The notes under the pieces were generated by a model, which saw nothing but the letters and a program-made list of their open reading frames with translations, was not told where the DNA came from and made no database searches. Positions 41,329 through 50,565 of a DNA stretch of 64,000 nt are shown in pieces. Position numbers and translations under genes: made by a program. Origin of the DNA: Kiloniellaceae bacterium (GTDB taxonomy: Bacteria; Pseudomonadota; Alphaproteobacteria; Kiloniellales; J153); contig JAJFGO010000015.1 in NCBI GenBank assembly GCA_021776095.1, forward strand, positions 1 to 64,000. Reading direction: 5' to 3'. Within the stretch, counting starts at the first letter, position 1. Every line of letters starts with the position of its first letter.

Positions 41329-42066
41329 TCACTCCGGACGCATTTCGCCAATCTGTTTTTCGACCGCCTTGGGGTCGTGAAGCAGGTTGCCGTGAATTTC
41401 GGCCGCCATGGGATCGGGGTAAACGTCCTCCGTCCCCTCGGCTAGGGCCTTGAGGACGGCCTCGGCGATTTGCGCGGGCGGAACTTTCGGGACGTCGAAG
41501 TTCTTGGCCATGTCGGTATCGACCGGGCCAGGGTAAACCCCGATCACCTGCGTGCCCTGGTTGCTCAACTCCGCCCGGAGGCCCTGGGTCATGGAGTGGA
41601 CCGCCGCCTTGGAGGCGCTGTAGGGACCGATGATCGGAAAATTCACATGGGAAGCGATGGAGGCGAGGTTGACGATCGCGCCACCGCCGTTGCGCTTGAG
41701 AAGCGGCGCGAAGGCACGCGACATGGCCAAGGTGCCGAAATAGTTCACGTCCATCTCGCGCCGCGCGCCCTCGAGATCGCCGGTGGCGATGAAGCCGCCA
41801 AAGATCGCGACGCCGGCGTTGTTGATGAGGAGAGTTACGTCACTCGCCAGCGCCGCCGCCGCCCGCACTTGTTCCGGGTCGGTCACGTCGAGTTTCACGG
41901 CCTTGATCCGCCCGCCGCCGCCGGCGACGGTTTCCGCCAGCGTGGCGGTGTCGCGCGCGGCGGCGTAAATTTTTTCGACCCCCGCGTTCCGCAGGGCTTC
42001 CACGAAGGCCTGGCCGATGCCGCGGTTGGCGCCGGTTACCAGGGCGATGGTATCTTTGAGTTCCAT
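41329..42066 (-). CDS. SDR family oxidoreductase
   Basis: ALVTGANRGIGQAFVEAL; NNAGVAIFGGF; YSASKAAVHSM. Confidence 0.93.
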   Translation of the reverse strand: MELKDTIALVTGANRGIGQAFVEALRNAGVEKIYAAARDTATLAETVAGGGGRIKAVKLDVTDPEQVRAAAALASDVTLLINNAGVAIFGGFIATGDLEGARREMDVNYFGTLAMSRAFAPLLKRNGGGAIVNLASIASHVNFPIIGPYSASKAAVHSMTQGLRAELSNQGTQVIGVYPGPVDTDMAKNFDVPKVPPAQIAEAVLKALAEGTEDVYPDPMAAEIHGNLLHDPKAVEKQIGEMRPE

Positions 42067-42091
42067 GATTCGTCTCCAGATATGTTGATAT

Positions 42092-42739
42092 TTAGGTGTT
42101 AACGGCCGGCGGGTTTATCGCCCGCCCCTTTTCATAGGCCCGGACGGTGGCCGGGCGTTCGGCGATGGTGTGGAACCAGCGCTTTATGTTCGGATAATTA
42201 TCCAGGTCCTGATCCAAGCCTTGGTGCGATACCACCCAGGGATAGCTGGCCATGTCGGCGATGGAATAGCCGCCCGCGATATAGTCACGCCCGTTTAGGC
42301 GTTTATCGAGAACGCCGTAGAGCCTTGACGTTTCCTTACGGTAGCGTTCCAAGGCATAGGGAAGTTGTTCCGGCGCCGAGAACTTGAAATGAAAATATTG
42401 TCCGGCCATGGGGCCGAGGCCGCCCATCTGCCAGAACAGCCATTGCAAGGCCTCGTTCCGCCCCACCGGATCGCCGGGCAGGAAGCGCCCGGTCTTGTCG
42501 GCAAGATACAAAAGGATCGCCCCGGATTCGAAGATCGAGATCGGGTCCGTGCCTTCCTTGGGTTCGCGGTCCACAAGCGCTGGAATACGGTTGTTGGGCG
42601 CGATCTTAAGAAACTCGGGCGCGAATTGTTCGTTCTGGCCGAGGTTCACCGGCACTAAGTTGTATGCCGCCTCCACCTCTTCCAGGAACAGAAGCGGCTT
42701 ATAGCCATTGGGCGTGGTCCAAAAATGCAAGTCGATCAT
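42092..42739 (-). CDS. Glutathione S-transferase family protein (YfcG/YghU-like)
   Basis: IDLHFWTTPNGYKPLLFLEEVEAAYNLVPVNLG; NNRIPALVD; FESGAILLYLADK. Confidence 0.92.
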   Translation of the reverse strand: MIDLHFWTTPNGYKPLLFLEEVEAAYNLVPVNLGQNEQFAPEFLKIAPNNRIPALVDREPKEGTDPISIFESGAILLYLADKTGRFLPGDPVGRNEALQWLFWQMGGLGPMAGQYFHFKFSAPEQLPYALERYRKETSRLYGVLDKRLNGRDYIAGGYSIADMASYPWVVSHQGLDQDLDNYPNIKRWFHTIAERPATVRAYEKGRAINPPAVNT

Positions 42740-42810
42740 GCTTGGCCTCCGTTATTCGCGTAACGATTCGGGCGCATCGAGGCTGCTTAAGTTCACCACG
42801 TCCCACCCCG

Positions 42811-42896
42811 CGTCATTGCCGGACTTGATCCGGCAATCCATCGAAGTCCGAGACTCGGATTTTCCATGGACCCACGGGTCAAGCCCGTGGGTGACG
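42811..42896. repeat. REP/BIME-like intergenic palindromic repeat
   Basis: cgtcattgccggacttgatccggcaatcca...tggacccacgggtcaagcccgtgggtgacg; second copy at 46915-46997. Confidence 0.85.
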
Positions 42897-42916
42897 TCTG
42901 AGTAAAGTAGTTTCCC

Positions 42917-43468
42917 TTAAGCGGCGGTCCAGGTTTCCCTGGCGAAGGCCTCGTCCACCGGCGTATCGACCAGGTGATTGGTGTAATTCGACAAGGTCTT
43001 GTAGGTAATGCCGAGAATGACCTCAAGCACTTGGCGGCGGGTGTATCCGGCGCCGATAAAGGCCTGCACTTCGCTTTCATCGGCCCAGCCGCGCTTTTCG
43101 ATCAGGATTTCGACGAAGGCGCGCAGGGCCTGAAGGCGCGCGTCGCTCAAGGGTTGGCGATCGCGCAAGGCCGCGATCGCGTCGTCCGGGGCCTTGTTCA
43201 TTTGGGCGACGACGGTATGCGCCGCCATGCAGTAGGTGCAGCCGTTCGCGGCGCTGACCGCCAGCAGGACCACTTGCCGCTCGACATTGCTCAAGGAGGT
43301 TTTGTTGAAGCTATCGCCGAGGGCGATGTAGGCATCCAGGGCCGCCGGCGCTTCCGCCAAGGCGCCCCAAAGATTGGGCACGAAACCGTAGCGCTTTTTC
43401 CCGGTCTCGAAGACAGGTTTGACTTCCTCCGGGGCGCTCTCCGCCGTGTGGATCGAAAAGATACTCAT
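42917..43468 (-). CDS. Carboxymuconolactone decarboxylase/AhpD-like peroxidase family protein
   Basis: NGCTYCMAAHTVVAQM CxxC motif. Confidence 0.9.
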   Translation of the reverse strand: MSIFSIHTAESAPEEVKPVFETGKKRYGFVPNLWGALAEAPAALDAYIALGDSFNKTSLSNVERQVVLLAVSAANGCTYCMAAHTVVAQMNKAPDDAIAALRDRQPLSDARLQALRAFVEILIEKRGWADESEVQAFIGAGYTRRQVLEVILGITYKTLSNYTNHLVDTPVDEAFARETWTAA

Positions 43469-43501
43469 GTGCGTGGTTCCTTTGTTATGGGAATGAAAAA
43501 A

Positions 43502-44584
43502 TTAAGCGGCGCTCAGACTGGGATAGTCAGTGTAGCCGCGGGCGTCGCCGCCGTAGAAGGTGACGGCATCGGGGGTATTGAGCGGCGCGTCCTGGGCGAA
43601 ACGCGCGGCCAGGTCGGGGTTGGCGAGATACAACTGACCGAAGGCGACCAGGTCGCTTTGGCCGCTGGCCAAGGCCGCGTTCGCCCGCGCCTTGTCGTAA
43701 CCGCCGTTGGCGATATAGAGGCCGGGGAAGTCCTGGGCGAAGGAGGCCCGGTCCAGGCGTCTTGGGTCCGAGCCGTCAAGGGAGGCGCCCTCCACCACAT
43801 GAAGATAGACCAGGCCCAGGCGTCCCAACTCGCGGGCCGCATAGCCGAAGGTCGCTTGCGGGTCCGAGTCCGCCATGGAATTGAAGCCGTTGAGGGGCGA
43901 TAGCCGGGCGCCGACCCGCTCCGCCCCCCAGATATCGATCACGGCTTGCGTGACGTCGCGTAGCAGACGGAAGCGGTTTTCGATCGATCCGCCGTAAGCA
44001 TCGCCGCGTTGGTTGGTGCCGTCGCGCAGGAATTGATCGAGCAGATAGCCGTTGGCGGCGTGGATCTCGACCCCATCGAAACCGGCGGTCAAAGCCTTGG
44101 CCGCGGCCTTGCGGTACTGGGCCACGATGCCCGGAATTTCTTTCGTTTCCAGGGCGCGGGGCGTGATGTATGGCTGCATGCCCTCGTAAGTCACCGCCTC
44201 GCCCTCGGGTTGTATGGCGGAGGGCGCGACGGGCAAGTTGCCCTCGGGCTGCAAGGAAGGATGGGAGATGCGTCCTACATGCCAAAGCTGCAGGAAGATA
44301 TGACCGCCTGCCTTGTGCACGGCGTCGGTCACCCGGCGCCACCCGGCAACCTGGTTATCGCTGTGAATACCGGGGGTGTTGGGATAGCCGACGCCCTGGG
44401 GCGATACCTGGGTCGCCTCGGTGATAATCAAGCCGGCGCCGGCGCGCTGACGGTAGTACTCGACCGCCAAGTCCGTGGGCACCTGGCCGGCGCCGGCGCG
44501 GTTGCGGGTCAGGGGCGCCATGACCAGGCGGTTGCGCAAGGTGTGGGGGCCAAGGGCGATGGGTGAAAAAAGGTCCGTCATCAT
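43502..44584 (-). CDS. Old Yellow Enzyme family alkene reductase (NemA-like)
   Basis: LFSPIALGPHTLRNRLVMAPLTRNRAG; FDGVEIHAANGYLLDQFLRDGTNQRGDAYGGSIENR. Confidence 0.95.
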   Translation of the reverse strand: MMTDLFSPIALGPHTLRNRLVMAPLTRNRAGAGQVPTDLAVEYYRQRAGAGLIITEATQVSPQGVGYPNTPGIHSDNQVAGWRRVTDAVHKAGGHIFLQLWHVGRISHPSLQPEGNLPVAPSAIQPEGEAVTYEGMQPYITPRALETKEIPGIVAQYRKAAAKALTAGFDGVEIHAANGYLLDQFLRDGTNQRGDAYGGSIENRFRLLRDVTQAVIDIWGAERVGARLSPLNGFNSMADSDPQATFGYAARELGRLGLVYLHVVEGASLDGSDPRRLDRASFAQDFPGLYIANGGYDKARANAALASGQSDLVAFGQLYLANPDLAARFAQDAPLNTPDAVTFYGGDARGYTDYPSLSAA

Positions 44585-44615
44585 GTGTCGATTGCTCCTG
44601 TAGGTGCGGTGGTTA

Positions 44616-44631
44616 TGGACCGAACGGTCCA
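44616..44631. promoter_or_regulatory. Putative TetR/NemR-type operator TGGACCGAACGGTCCA upstream of OYE gene
   Basis: 16-bp palindrome; near-identical site at 45635-45650 upstream of tetR. Confidence 0.75.
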
Positions 44632-44676
44632 AATTAAGAGAAACCGTAGCCGGGACACTCCGTCCTGCCGCCGGGT

Positions 44677-45021
44677 TTAAAAAATGCTTAGGTCGAGCTT
44701 GCGGGTGGTGCCCAGCCAGATCGCGCGGTCGCGGTGATCTTCCAAGTCCTGGCCGGTGTTGGGGTGAACGAAAACGGTTAAGCCGTTCCGGTTGAGCGCC
44801 AGCCAGGGCAAGATTTCGACCAGCAGATCCGGGCCGAAGTGGATCTGGTAACTGCCGGTCGGATGGGGGCCGACCGGATTATCGTGCCAGCGCCCGAAGG
44901 CCGCACCGGTGAAGCGGGCCTCGGCCGCCGTACGCAATTGCGCCGCCGCATCCTTTTCCGCCGCGCCGTAATACACATGGGCGTGGTAGTCGGCGACGAT
45001 CTTGGGGTCGAGTTCGGTCAT
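44677..45021 (-). CDS. DOPA 4,5-dioxygenase family protein
   Basis: YHAHVYYGAAEKDAAAQLR; GPHPTGSYQIHF; FVHPNTG. Confidence 0.9.
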   Translation of the reverse strand: MTELDPKIVADYHAHVYYGAAEKDAAAQLRTAAEARFTGAAFGRWHDNPVGPHPTGSYQIHFGPDLLVEILPWLALNRNGLTVFVHPNTGQDLEDHRDRAIWLGTTRKLDLSIF

Positions 45022-45027
45022 AGGACG

Positions 45028-45621
45028 TCAATCCAATACACTGAGGGCGAGGCGCGCGATATCGCGCAAGGCGGTTTTGCCGGGCTTGACCTTGGCCATG
45101 ACCCGCAGGCCGTTGAGGCTGGCGGTCAGGGACCGGGCCAGGGCGCGCGGGTCGTGGTCGCGCGCGATTTCGCCCTGGTCCTGGCCGGTCAGGACCGCGT
45201 CGTGAAAAGCGTTCTCGGTGGCACTCATGCCGGCGCGGATACGCGCCGCGGCGGCTGGATCGCTGGCAGAAATCTCGACCGCGCAATTGCCCAGGTAACA
45301 GCCGCGCTGTCCCTTTGGACTGGCTGCCGAGTCGACCGCCATGGCGAAGATTTCCTCGATGGCCGCGCGGGCGGAACCCAGCGCCTCGCCCCGCGCCCGC
45401 AACTTCCCGGTGAAGCCCGCCAGGACCGTGTCGCTGTAACGGTCCAGGGTGGCGATGAACAACTCGTTCTTGCCGCCGAAGGTATCGTAGAAACTGCTCC
45501 GGCTCAGGCCCATGGCCTCGATCAGGTCGCAGAGGGAGGCGGACTCATAGCCCTTGGCCCAAAACACCTGCATGGCCTGTTCCAAGGCCTGATCCTGATC
45601 GAATTCGCGCGGACGTCCCAT
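45028..45621 (-). CDS. TetR family regulator (NemR/AcrR-like)
   Basis: MGRPREFDQDQALEQAMQVFWAKGYESASLCDLIEAMGLSRSSFYDTFGGK. Confidence 0.93.
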   Translation of the reverse strand: MGRPREFDQDQALEQAMQVFWAKGYESASLCDLIEAMGLSRSSFYDTFGGKNELFIATLDRYSDTVLAGFTGKLRARGEALGSARAAIEEIFAMAVDSAASPKGQRGCYLGNCAVEISASDPAAAARIRAGMSATENAFHDAVLTGQDQGEIARDHDPRALARSLTASLNGLRVMAKVKPGKTALRDIARLALSVLD

Positions 45622-45634
45622 GGAGAGTTAGTTA

Positions 45635-45650
45635 TGGACTGGATGGTCCA
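45635..45650. promoter_or_regulatory. Putative TetR autoregulatory operator TGGACTGGATGGTCCA
   Basis: Same palindrome and flanks (ttatggac...ggtcca) as at 44616. Confidence 0.75.
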
Positions 45651-45692
45651 GAATCAAGAGAGCGCGGAGATTATTTATTTGAGCGAGGCCTT

Positions 45693-45791
45693 CGTCATCC
45701 CGGAAAGCGCCGTCAGGCGCTTATCCGGGATCTTTTGGCGCCTGGGGGAGCCGAAGATCCCGGCTCCCGCTTCCGCTCGGCCGGGATGACG
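45693..45791. repeat. REP-like intergenic element bounded by cgtcatcccgg / ccgggatgacg
   Basis: 11-bp perfect terminal inverted repeats, internal hairpins. Confidence 0.75.
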
Positions 45792-45815
45792 GGGGTAGGC
45801 TTGTCCGCTTGATCC

Positions 45816-46898
45816 CTACCCGCACTGCGCCCGATGGCGCAGTACGTGATCGGCCAGGACGATGGCCATCATGGCTTCGCCGACCGGCACGGCGCGGATG
45901 CCGACGCAGGGGTCGTGGCGGCCCTTGGTGACGATGTCGGTTTCCTGGCCAAAGCGGTCCACAGTTTTGCGCGGGGTCAGGATGGAGCTGGTCGGCTTGA
46001 CCGCGAAGCGCGCCACCACGTCCTGGCCGGTGGAGATGCCGCCCAGGATGCCTCCGGCCTGGTTGGAGAGGAAGGCGATCTTGCCATCCTTCATGCGCAT
46101 CTCGTCGGCGTTGTCCTCGCCGCTGAGGGTGGCGGCCTCTAGCCCGGCGCCGATTTCGACCGACTTGACCGCGTTGATGCTCATCATGGCCTTGGCCAGA
46201 TCGGCGTCGAGCTTGTCGTAAACCGGTTCGCCCAGGCCGGCGGGCACGCCGCTGGCCACGACCTCGATCACCGCGCCGATGGAAGACCCGGCCTTGCGGA
46301 TGCCGTCGAGGTATTTTTCCCAGGCCTTGGCCGCCTTCGCGTCCGGGCACCAAAAGGGGTTGGCCTCGATGGCGTCCCAGTCCCAGGCGTCGCGGTCGAT
46401 CCGGTGCGGCCCCATCTGGACCAGGGCGCCGCGTATACGCACCCCTTCGCCCAGGACATGGTCCAGCACCTTGCGCGCGGCCGCGCCGGCGGCGACCCGC
46501 ATGGCGGTCTCCCGCGCGCTCGACCGCCCGCCGCCGCGGGGGTCGCGCAGGCCGTACTTGGCCCAGTAAGTCATGTCGGCGTGGCCGGGGCGGAACTTAT
46601 CGGCGATATCGCCGTAGTCCTTGGAGCGCACGTCCCGGTTCTCGATGACCAGCGCCAGGGGCGTGCCCGTGGTCTGGCCCTCGAAGACCCCGGATACGAT
46701 CCGGACGGTGTCGGGCTCCTTGCGTTGGGTCGTGTATTTCGATTGACCGGGGCGGCGCTTGTCGAGCCAGACCTGGATATCGGATTCCTTGAGCGCGATC
46801 CCCGGCGGCACGCCGTCGAGCACGCAACCGATTTCCGGCCCGTGGCTTTCGCCCCAGGTGGTGTATCTGAAAGCCTGTCCGAAAGAATTACCGGGCAT
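45816..46898 (-). CDS. aroC: Chorismate synthase
   Basis: [63 protein letters not shown]. Confidence 0.97.
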   Translation of the reverse strand: MPGNSFGQAFRYTTWGESHGPEIGCVLDGVPPGIALKESDIQVWLDKRRPGQSKYTTQRKEPDTVRIVSGVFEGQTTGTPLALVIENRDVRSKDYGDIADKFRPGHADMTYWAKYGLRDPRGGGRSSARETAMRVAAGAAARKVLDHVLGEGVRIRGALVQMGPHRIDRDAWDWDAIEANPFWCPDAKAAKAWEKYLDGIRKAGSSIGAVIEVVASGVPAGLGEPVYDKLDADLAKAMMSINAVKSVEIGAGLEAATLSGEDNADEMRMKDGKIAFLSNQAGGILGGISTGQDVVARFAVKPTSSILTPRKTVDRFGQETDIVTKGRHDPCVGIRAVPVGEAMMAIVLADHVLRHRAQCG

Positions 46899-46914
46899 GA
46901 TACCTTCTCTACAT

Positions 46915-46997
46915 CGTCATCGCCGGACTTGATCCGGCAATCCATCGCGGTCCGAGTCTCGCACGTCGATGGACCCTCGGGTCAAGCCCAAGGGTGA
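46915..46997. repeat. REP/BIME-like intergenic repeat (second copy)
   Basis: cgtcatcgccggacttgatccggcaatccatcg...tggaccctcgggtcaagcccaagggtgac. Confidence 0.85.
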
Positions 46998-47064
46998 CAA
47001 AAGACAAAGAGAGTAGACACCGGCAAGATTTTGAAATCGATTCACTCTCTATGGAATCGAAACC

Positions 47065-47904
47065 CTACGACTGCGGCGTGAAGCCGCGCAAGAGTTCCGC
47101 GACTTGCGGGGCGGAGTCGGTCGCCATCATGCCGACGACGTGATAGCCGGAATCGACATGGTGGATCTCGCCGGTCACGCCGCTCGACAAGTCCGATAGC
47201 AGATACATCGCCGCGCCGCCGACCTGATCGATGGTCACGTTGCGTTGCAGGGGCGCGTTGTACTCGTTCCACTTCAGGATGTAGCGGAAGTCGCCGATGC
47301 CCGAGGCCGCGAGGGTCTTGATGGGTCCGGCGGAAATGGCGTTGACGCGGATGTTCTGCGCGCCCAGATCGGCGGCCAGGTAGCGCACGCTCGCCTCCAG
47401 CGCCGCCTTGGCCACGCCCATGACGTTGTAGTGGGGCATGACCCGCTCGGCCCCGTAATAGGTCAAGGTCAAGAGGCTGCCGCCGTCCTTCATCAGCGGC
47501 ACGGCGCGTTGCGCGACGGCGGTGAAGGAGTAACAGGAGATGTCCAGGCTGCGCACGAAGTTGTCGCGCGAAGTGTTCAGGTACTTGCCCTTCAATTCGT
47601 CCTTGTCGGCATAGGCGATGGCATGGACCAGAAAGTCCAGGCTGCCCCATTGGTCCTCGACCGCCTTGAACACGGCGTCGATGCTGGCGTCGTCGGTCAC
47701 ATCACAGGGCATCACGATCTCGGAACCCACCGAGTCTGCCAAGGGCCGGACCCGGCGCTCCAGCGCCTCGCCCTGAAAGGTAAAGGCCAGTTTCGCGCCT
47801 TGAGAGTGCACCTTGGAGGCGATGCCCCAAGCAATCGAGCGATCATTGGCGACGCCCATGATCAGGCCACGCTTGCCCGCCATCAGGCCCTGGTCGTCCG
47901 ACAT
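47065..47904 (-). CDS. fabI: Enoyl-ACP reductase FabI, copy 2
   Basis: MAGKRGLIMGVANDRSIAWGIA; YYGAERVMPHYNVMGVAKAALEASVRYLA. Confidence 0.96.
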   Translation of the reverse strand: MSDDQGLMAGKRGLIMGVANDRSIAWGIASKVHSQGAKLAFTFQGEALERRVRPLADSVGSEIVMPCDVTDDASIDAVFKAVEDQWGSLDFLVHAIAYADKDELKGKYLNTSRDNFVRSLDISCYSFTAVAQRAVPLMKDGGSLLTLTYYGAERVMPHYNVMGVAKAALEASVRYLAADLGAQNIRVNAISAGPIKTLAASGIGDFRYILKWNEYNAPLQRNVTIDQVGGAAMYLLSDLSSGVTGEIHHVDSGYHVVGMMATDSAPQVAELLRGFTPQS

Positions 47905-48052
47905 TCTCGCCCCCAACGGTTTTCCGGCCCGCGATTGGGGACCGTGCGGCATCCTACACAAATGGCAGGGACGGTCAAACGGGTCGCGGAGGCTGACAAA
48001 GGTCTATATTCCCGGCCCGCTCGTGTGGATGTTCAGGTGTTCAAGGTCGAAC

Positions 48053-48769
48053 TTAGCGGCCGTTTCTTTGTGAGTTCCGATCTGCTGCTCTGGCATCAGT
48101 AGCCAAGCCAAACCAATACCTTGCCCGACCTAAGTTGATAGCAACGACAGTCCTAATTGCGTGAGCCCAATATAAACGCCTTGCTGTTCTCGCTCCAAAA
48201 TTCGGCTGCCAGAGGGTACGAAAATCTTCGTCAAGGTCCCCTATCACATGCTCACGATCTCGCTTCGAAAGCCCTGCATGAAGAAGTATCTCAGCTCGTT
48301 TAGGCGGATCATCGTTGCTGACTTCATTGTCAGTAATTTTTCTTATTCTGCCTAGTTTTCTCCAAGAAACCATTAGCGAGAGCACCTTCACTCCGAAGGT
48401 GAAAAAAACCTTTGACGGCAACCACCCCTTTTCTATTAACTCCTTTTCTAGTAATTTCTTTTCTATTAACTTCTTGACTTCTTTTACGCTGTCCTGGATT
48501 TCCTTCTGAATCACTTGCTCCGAAATTTTCTTCTCCTTCTCTCGGAGATCTCGGAATCCAGCTCCAGGGTCTATTATTACACGTTCGCTGAGAATGCCGT
48601 CAGTGGAATGTGTAAGAAAATTTCTAATGTCATAGTGTTCACCTGGTTTTATCTTTTTGGCATTGGTAAAAATCTCCCTTATTAAACTCTGGCTCGACAT
48701 TCCTGTCTTATAAGCTGCGTTTCTTTTGTTCGATTTTTTTGCTTGGGGGTTATGTCTATTTCTTTTCAT
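48053..48769 (-). CDS. Protein with charged coiled-coil N-terminus and permease-prefix-domain-2-like C-terminus
   Basis: PPKRAEILLHAGLSKRDREHVIGDLDEDFRTLW...ARRLYWAHAIRTV; directly downstream of padR. Confidence 0.6.
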   Translation of the reverse strand: MKRNRHNPQAKKSNKRNAAYKTGMSSQSLIREIFTNAKKIKPGEHYDIRNFLTHSTDGILSERVIIDPGAGFRDLREKEKKISEQVIQKEIQDSVKEVKKLIEKKLLEKELIEKGWLPSKVFFTFGVKVLSLMVSWRKLGRIRKITDNEVSNDDPPKRAEILLHAGLSKRDREHVIGDLDEDFRTLWQPNFGARTARRLYWAHAIRTVVAINLGRARYWFGLATDARAADRNSQRNGR

Positions 48770-48776
48770 CTCGGCC

Positions 48777-49109
48777 TCACGCGATACCTGGGGTCGGGAC
48801 TATACCCTGGCGCATTCTATCGACGACCCGTAATGAGCGGTCGAGTGCAACTTGGCCAGGCGCTTCAATTTGATAGTAGCGCTTTGCGCGCCCGCCACGT
48901 TCCGGGGTTGCTTCACCACGGTAGGAGGAAACGAAGCCCTTTCGTTCCATTCGTTCGAGCGTCGTATAGATCGCGCCAACCGATACGTCCCGCATCGCCC
49001 GCTCAGAGATTTCCCGACGAATGGTAACTCCGTAGGCGTTGTTTCGAAGTCTGAGAAGCGCCAGTAACACCATTTGCTCGAATTCCCCGAGATTTGCTCG
49101 CTCAGTCAT
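48777..49109 (-). CDS. PadR family transcriptional regulator
   Basis: LGEFEQMVLLALLRLRNNAYGVTIRREISERAMRDVSVGAIYTTLERMERKGFV. Confidence 0.93.
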   Translation of the reverse strand: MTERANLGEFEQMVLLALLRLRNNAYGVTIRREISERAMRDVSVGAIYTTLERMERKGFVSSYRGEATPERGGRAKRYYQIEAPGQVALDRSLRVVDRMRQGIVPTPGIA

Positions 49110-49227
49110 GTCCGTTGCTCACATCAACTGCTACAATGTAGAAGATATAGCTTGTGCGGCACGGCGATTCAAGACCCACGTAAGCTTTTTGCGCAATTTA
49201 GGAACTTTTCTGACATAAACTTGCGCC

Positions 49228-50553
49228 ATGAACGCCAAGTCCGAATCGCGGGATTTTCGCCGTCTGGTTGCCTGGTTCAAGTTCGTTCTCAAGGCGGGCC
49301 GGATTGGGCGATTTTTGGCTTATGCCGGGCAGCGCTTCCTGGCCGACGGCGGCCCGCGCCAGGCGGCCGGGCTCAGTTATGCCTCGCTGCTCGCCATCGT
49401 GCCCTTGCTGGCGGTCGGGTTATCGTTCCTGGCCGGCTTTCCCGCTTTCGAGCCCTGGCGGGTCGAATTGCAAAACTTCGTCTTCGAAAGTCTGCTGTCC
49501 GACGTGGGTGGCGAAGCCAGTGCGCAACTGGCCAGGTTCATCGAGAACGCCAAGCGTATGACCGCCCCTGGCATGGCCGGCTTGGCGGTGACCGCGCTGC
49601 TGCTCATGTCGAACATCAACGGCGCCATGAACGAGATCTGGCGGGTCGCCGAGCCCCGGCCCGTGGCCGCGCGCCTGGTGGTCTACTGGACCATTCTGAC
49701 CTTGGGCCCCTTGTTCATTGGCGCTTCGCTGTCCTTATCCAGCTATGCCTTCGCCGCGGTGCAATGGTTCGACAGCGCCGCCCTGGGCGGGGGCCTGGGG
49801 CTGACTCGCCTGGCGCCGACCGTGTTCTCGGTTCTGGGCTTCGCCATGATCTATCTGATCGTGCCGAACCGGGCGATCCATCCCGGCCATGCTTTGACCG
49901 GCGGGTTGGTCGCCGCGATCCTGTTCGAGATGCTGAAGTCGGGCTTCGGGCTGTATCTGCGTGAATTCCCGTCCTTTCAGTTGGTCTACGGGGCGGTCTC
50001 GGCGCTGCCGATATTCCTGGTCTGGATGTACCTCTCCTGGGTCGTGATCCTATTCGGCGCCCAGGTCGCCGCCGCCCTGCCGGAATGGCGTGCCTCCCAG
50101 GCACGGGGCAGCCGGATCGCCGATCCGGGTGCGCGGCTGGCGCTGGCCTTAAGCGTCCTGGCCCGCCTGCGCGACGCGAGCCGTAAAGGGGACCTGATCA
50201 AGGAGCGCCGCTTGGGCCGCGGACTGCCGGCGACGCCCGCGGAGCTCGAGCAGACCCTGCGGCACATGCGCAAGGCAACCCTGGTGGAGCGCGGACGCGG
50301 CAGCCGCTGGGTGCTGTGCCGCGATCTGGACGAGGTCACCCTGGGCGACCTGGCCCGGGCCTTGGATTTGGGCCTGATGCCCGGCCGGGGCTGGCACCCG
50401 GCGGCCGAGAGCGCGGTTGCGGAATTGGCCGAAACCCTTGAAACCAGCCAAGCACGCAGTCTGGCGGAGGTCTTGAACGCGGCCGACGCGAGCGAGCCCG
50501 GTGCAAGCGAGCCCGACCCGGCGGTCGCCGCCGGCATCCGAAAGCGGGCCTAA
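49228..50553 (+). CDS. YihY/virulence factor BrkB family protein, copy 2
   Basis: Paralog of 654-1931. Confidence 0.9.
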   Translation: MNAKSESRDFRRLVAWFKFVLKAGRIGRFLAYAGQRFLADGGPRQAAGLSYASLLAIVPLLAVGLSFLAGFPAFEPWRVELQNFVFESLLSDVGGEASAQLARFIENAKRMTAPGMAGLAVTALLLMSNINGAMNEIWRVAEPRPVAARLVVYWTILTLGPLFIGASLSLSSYAFAAVQWFDSAALGGGLGLTRLAPTVFSVLGFAMIYLIVPNRAIHPGHALTGGLVAAILFEMLKSGFGLYLREFPSFQLVYGAVSALPIFLVWMYLSWVVILFGAQVAAALPEWRASQARGSRIADPGARLALALSVLARLRDASRKGDLIKERRLGRGLPATPAELEQTLRHMRKATLVERGRGSRWVLCRDLDEVTLGDLARALDLGLMPGRGWHPAAESAVAELAETLETSQARSLAEVLNAADASEPGASEPDPAVAAGIRKRA

Positions 50554-50565
50554 TATGGTGGGCGG

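Noticed and set aside
44839-45789. 316-aa plus-strand ORF
   Set aside because: Antisense to the DOPA-dioxygenase-like and TetR genes and runs through a REP-like repeat; no family signature.
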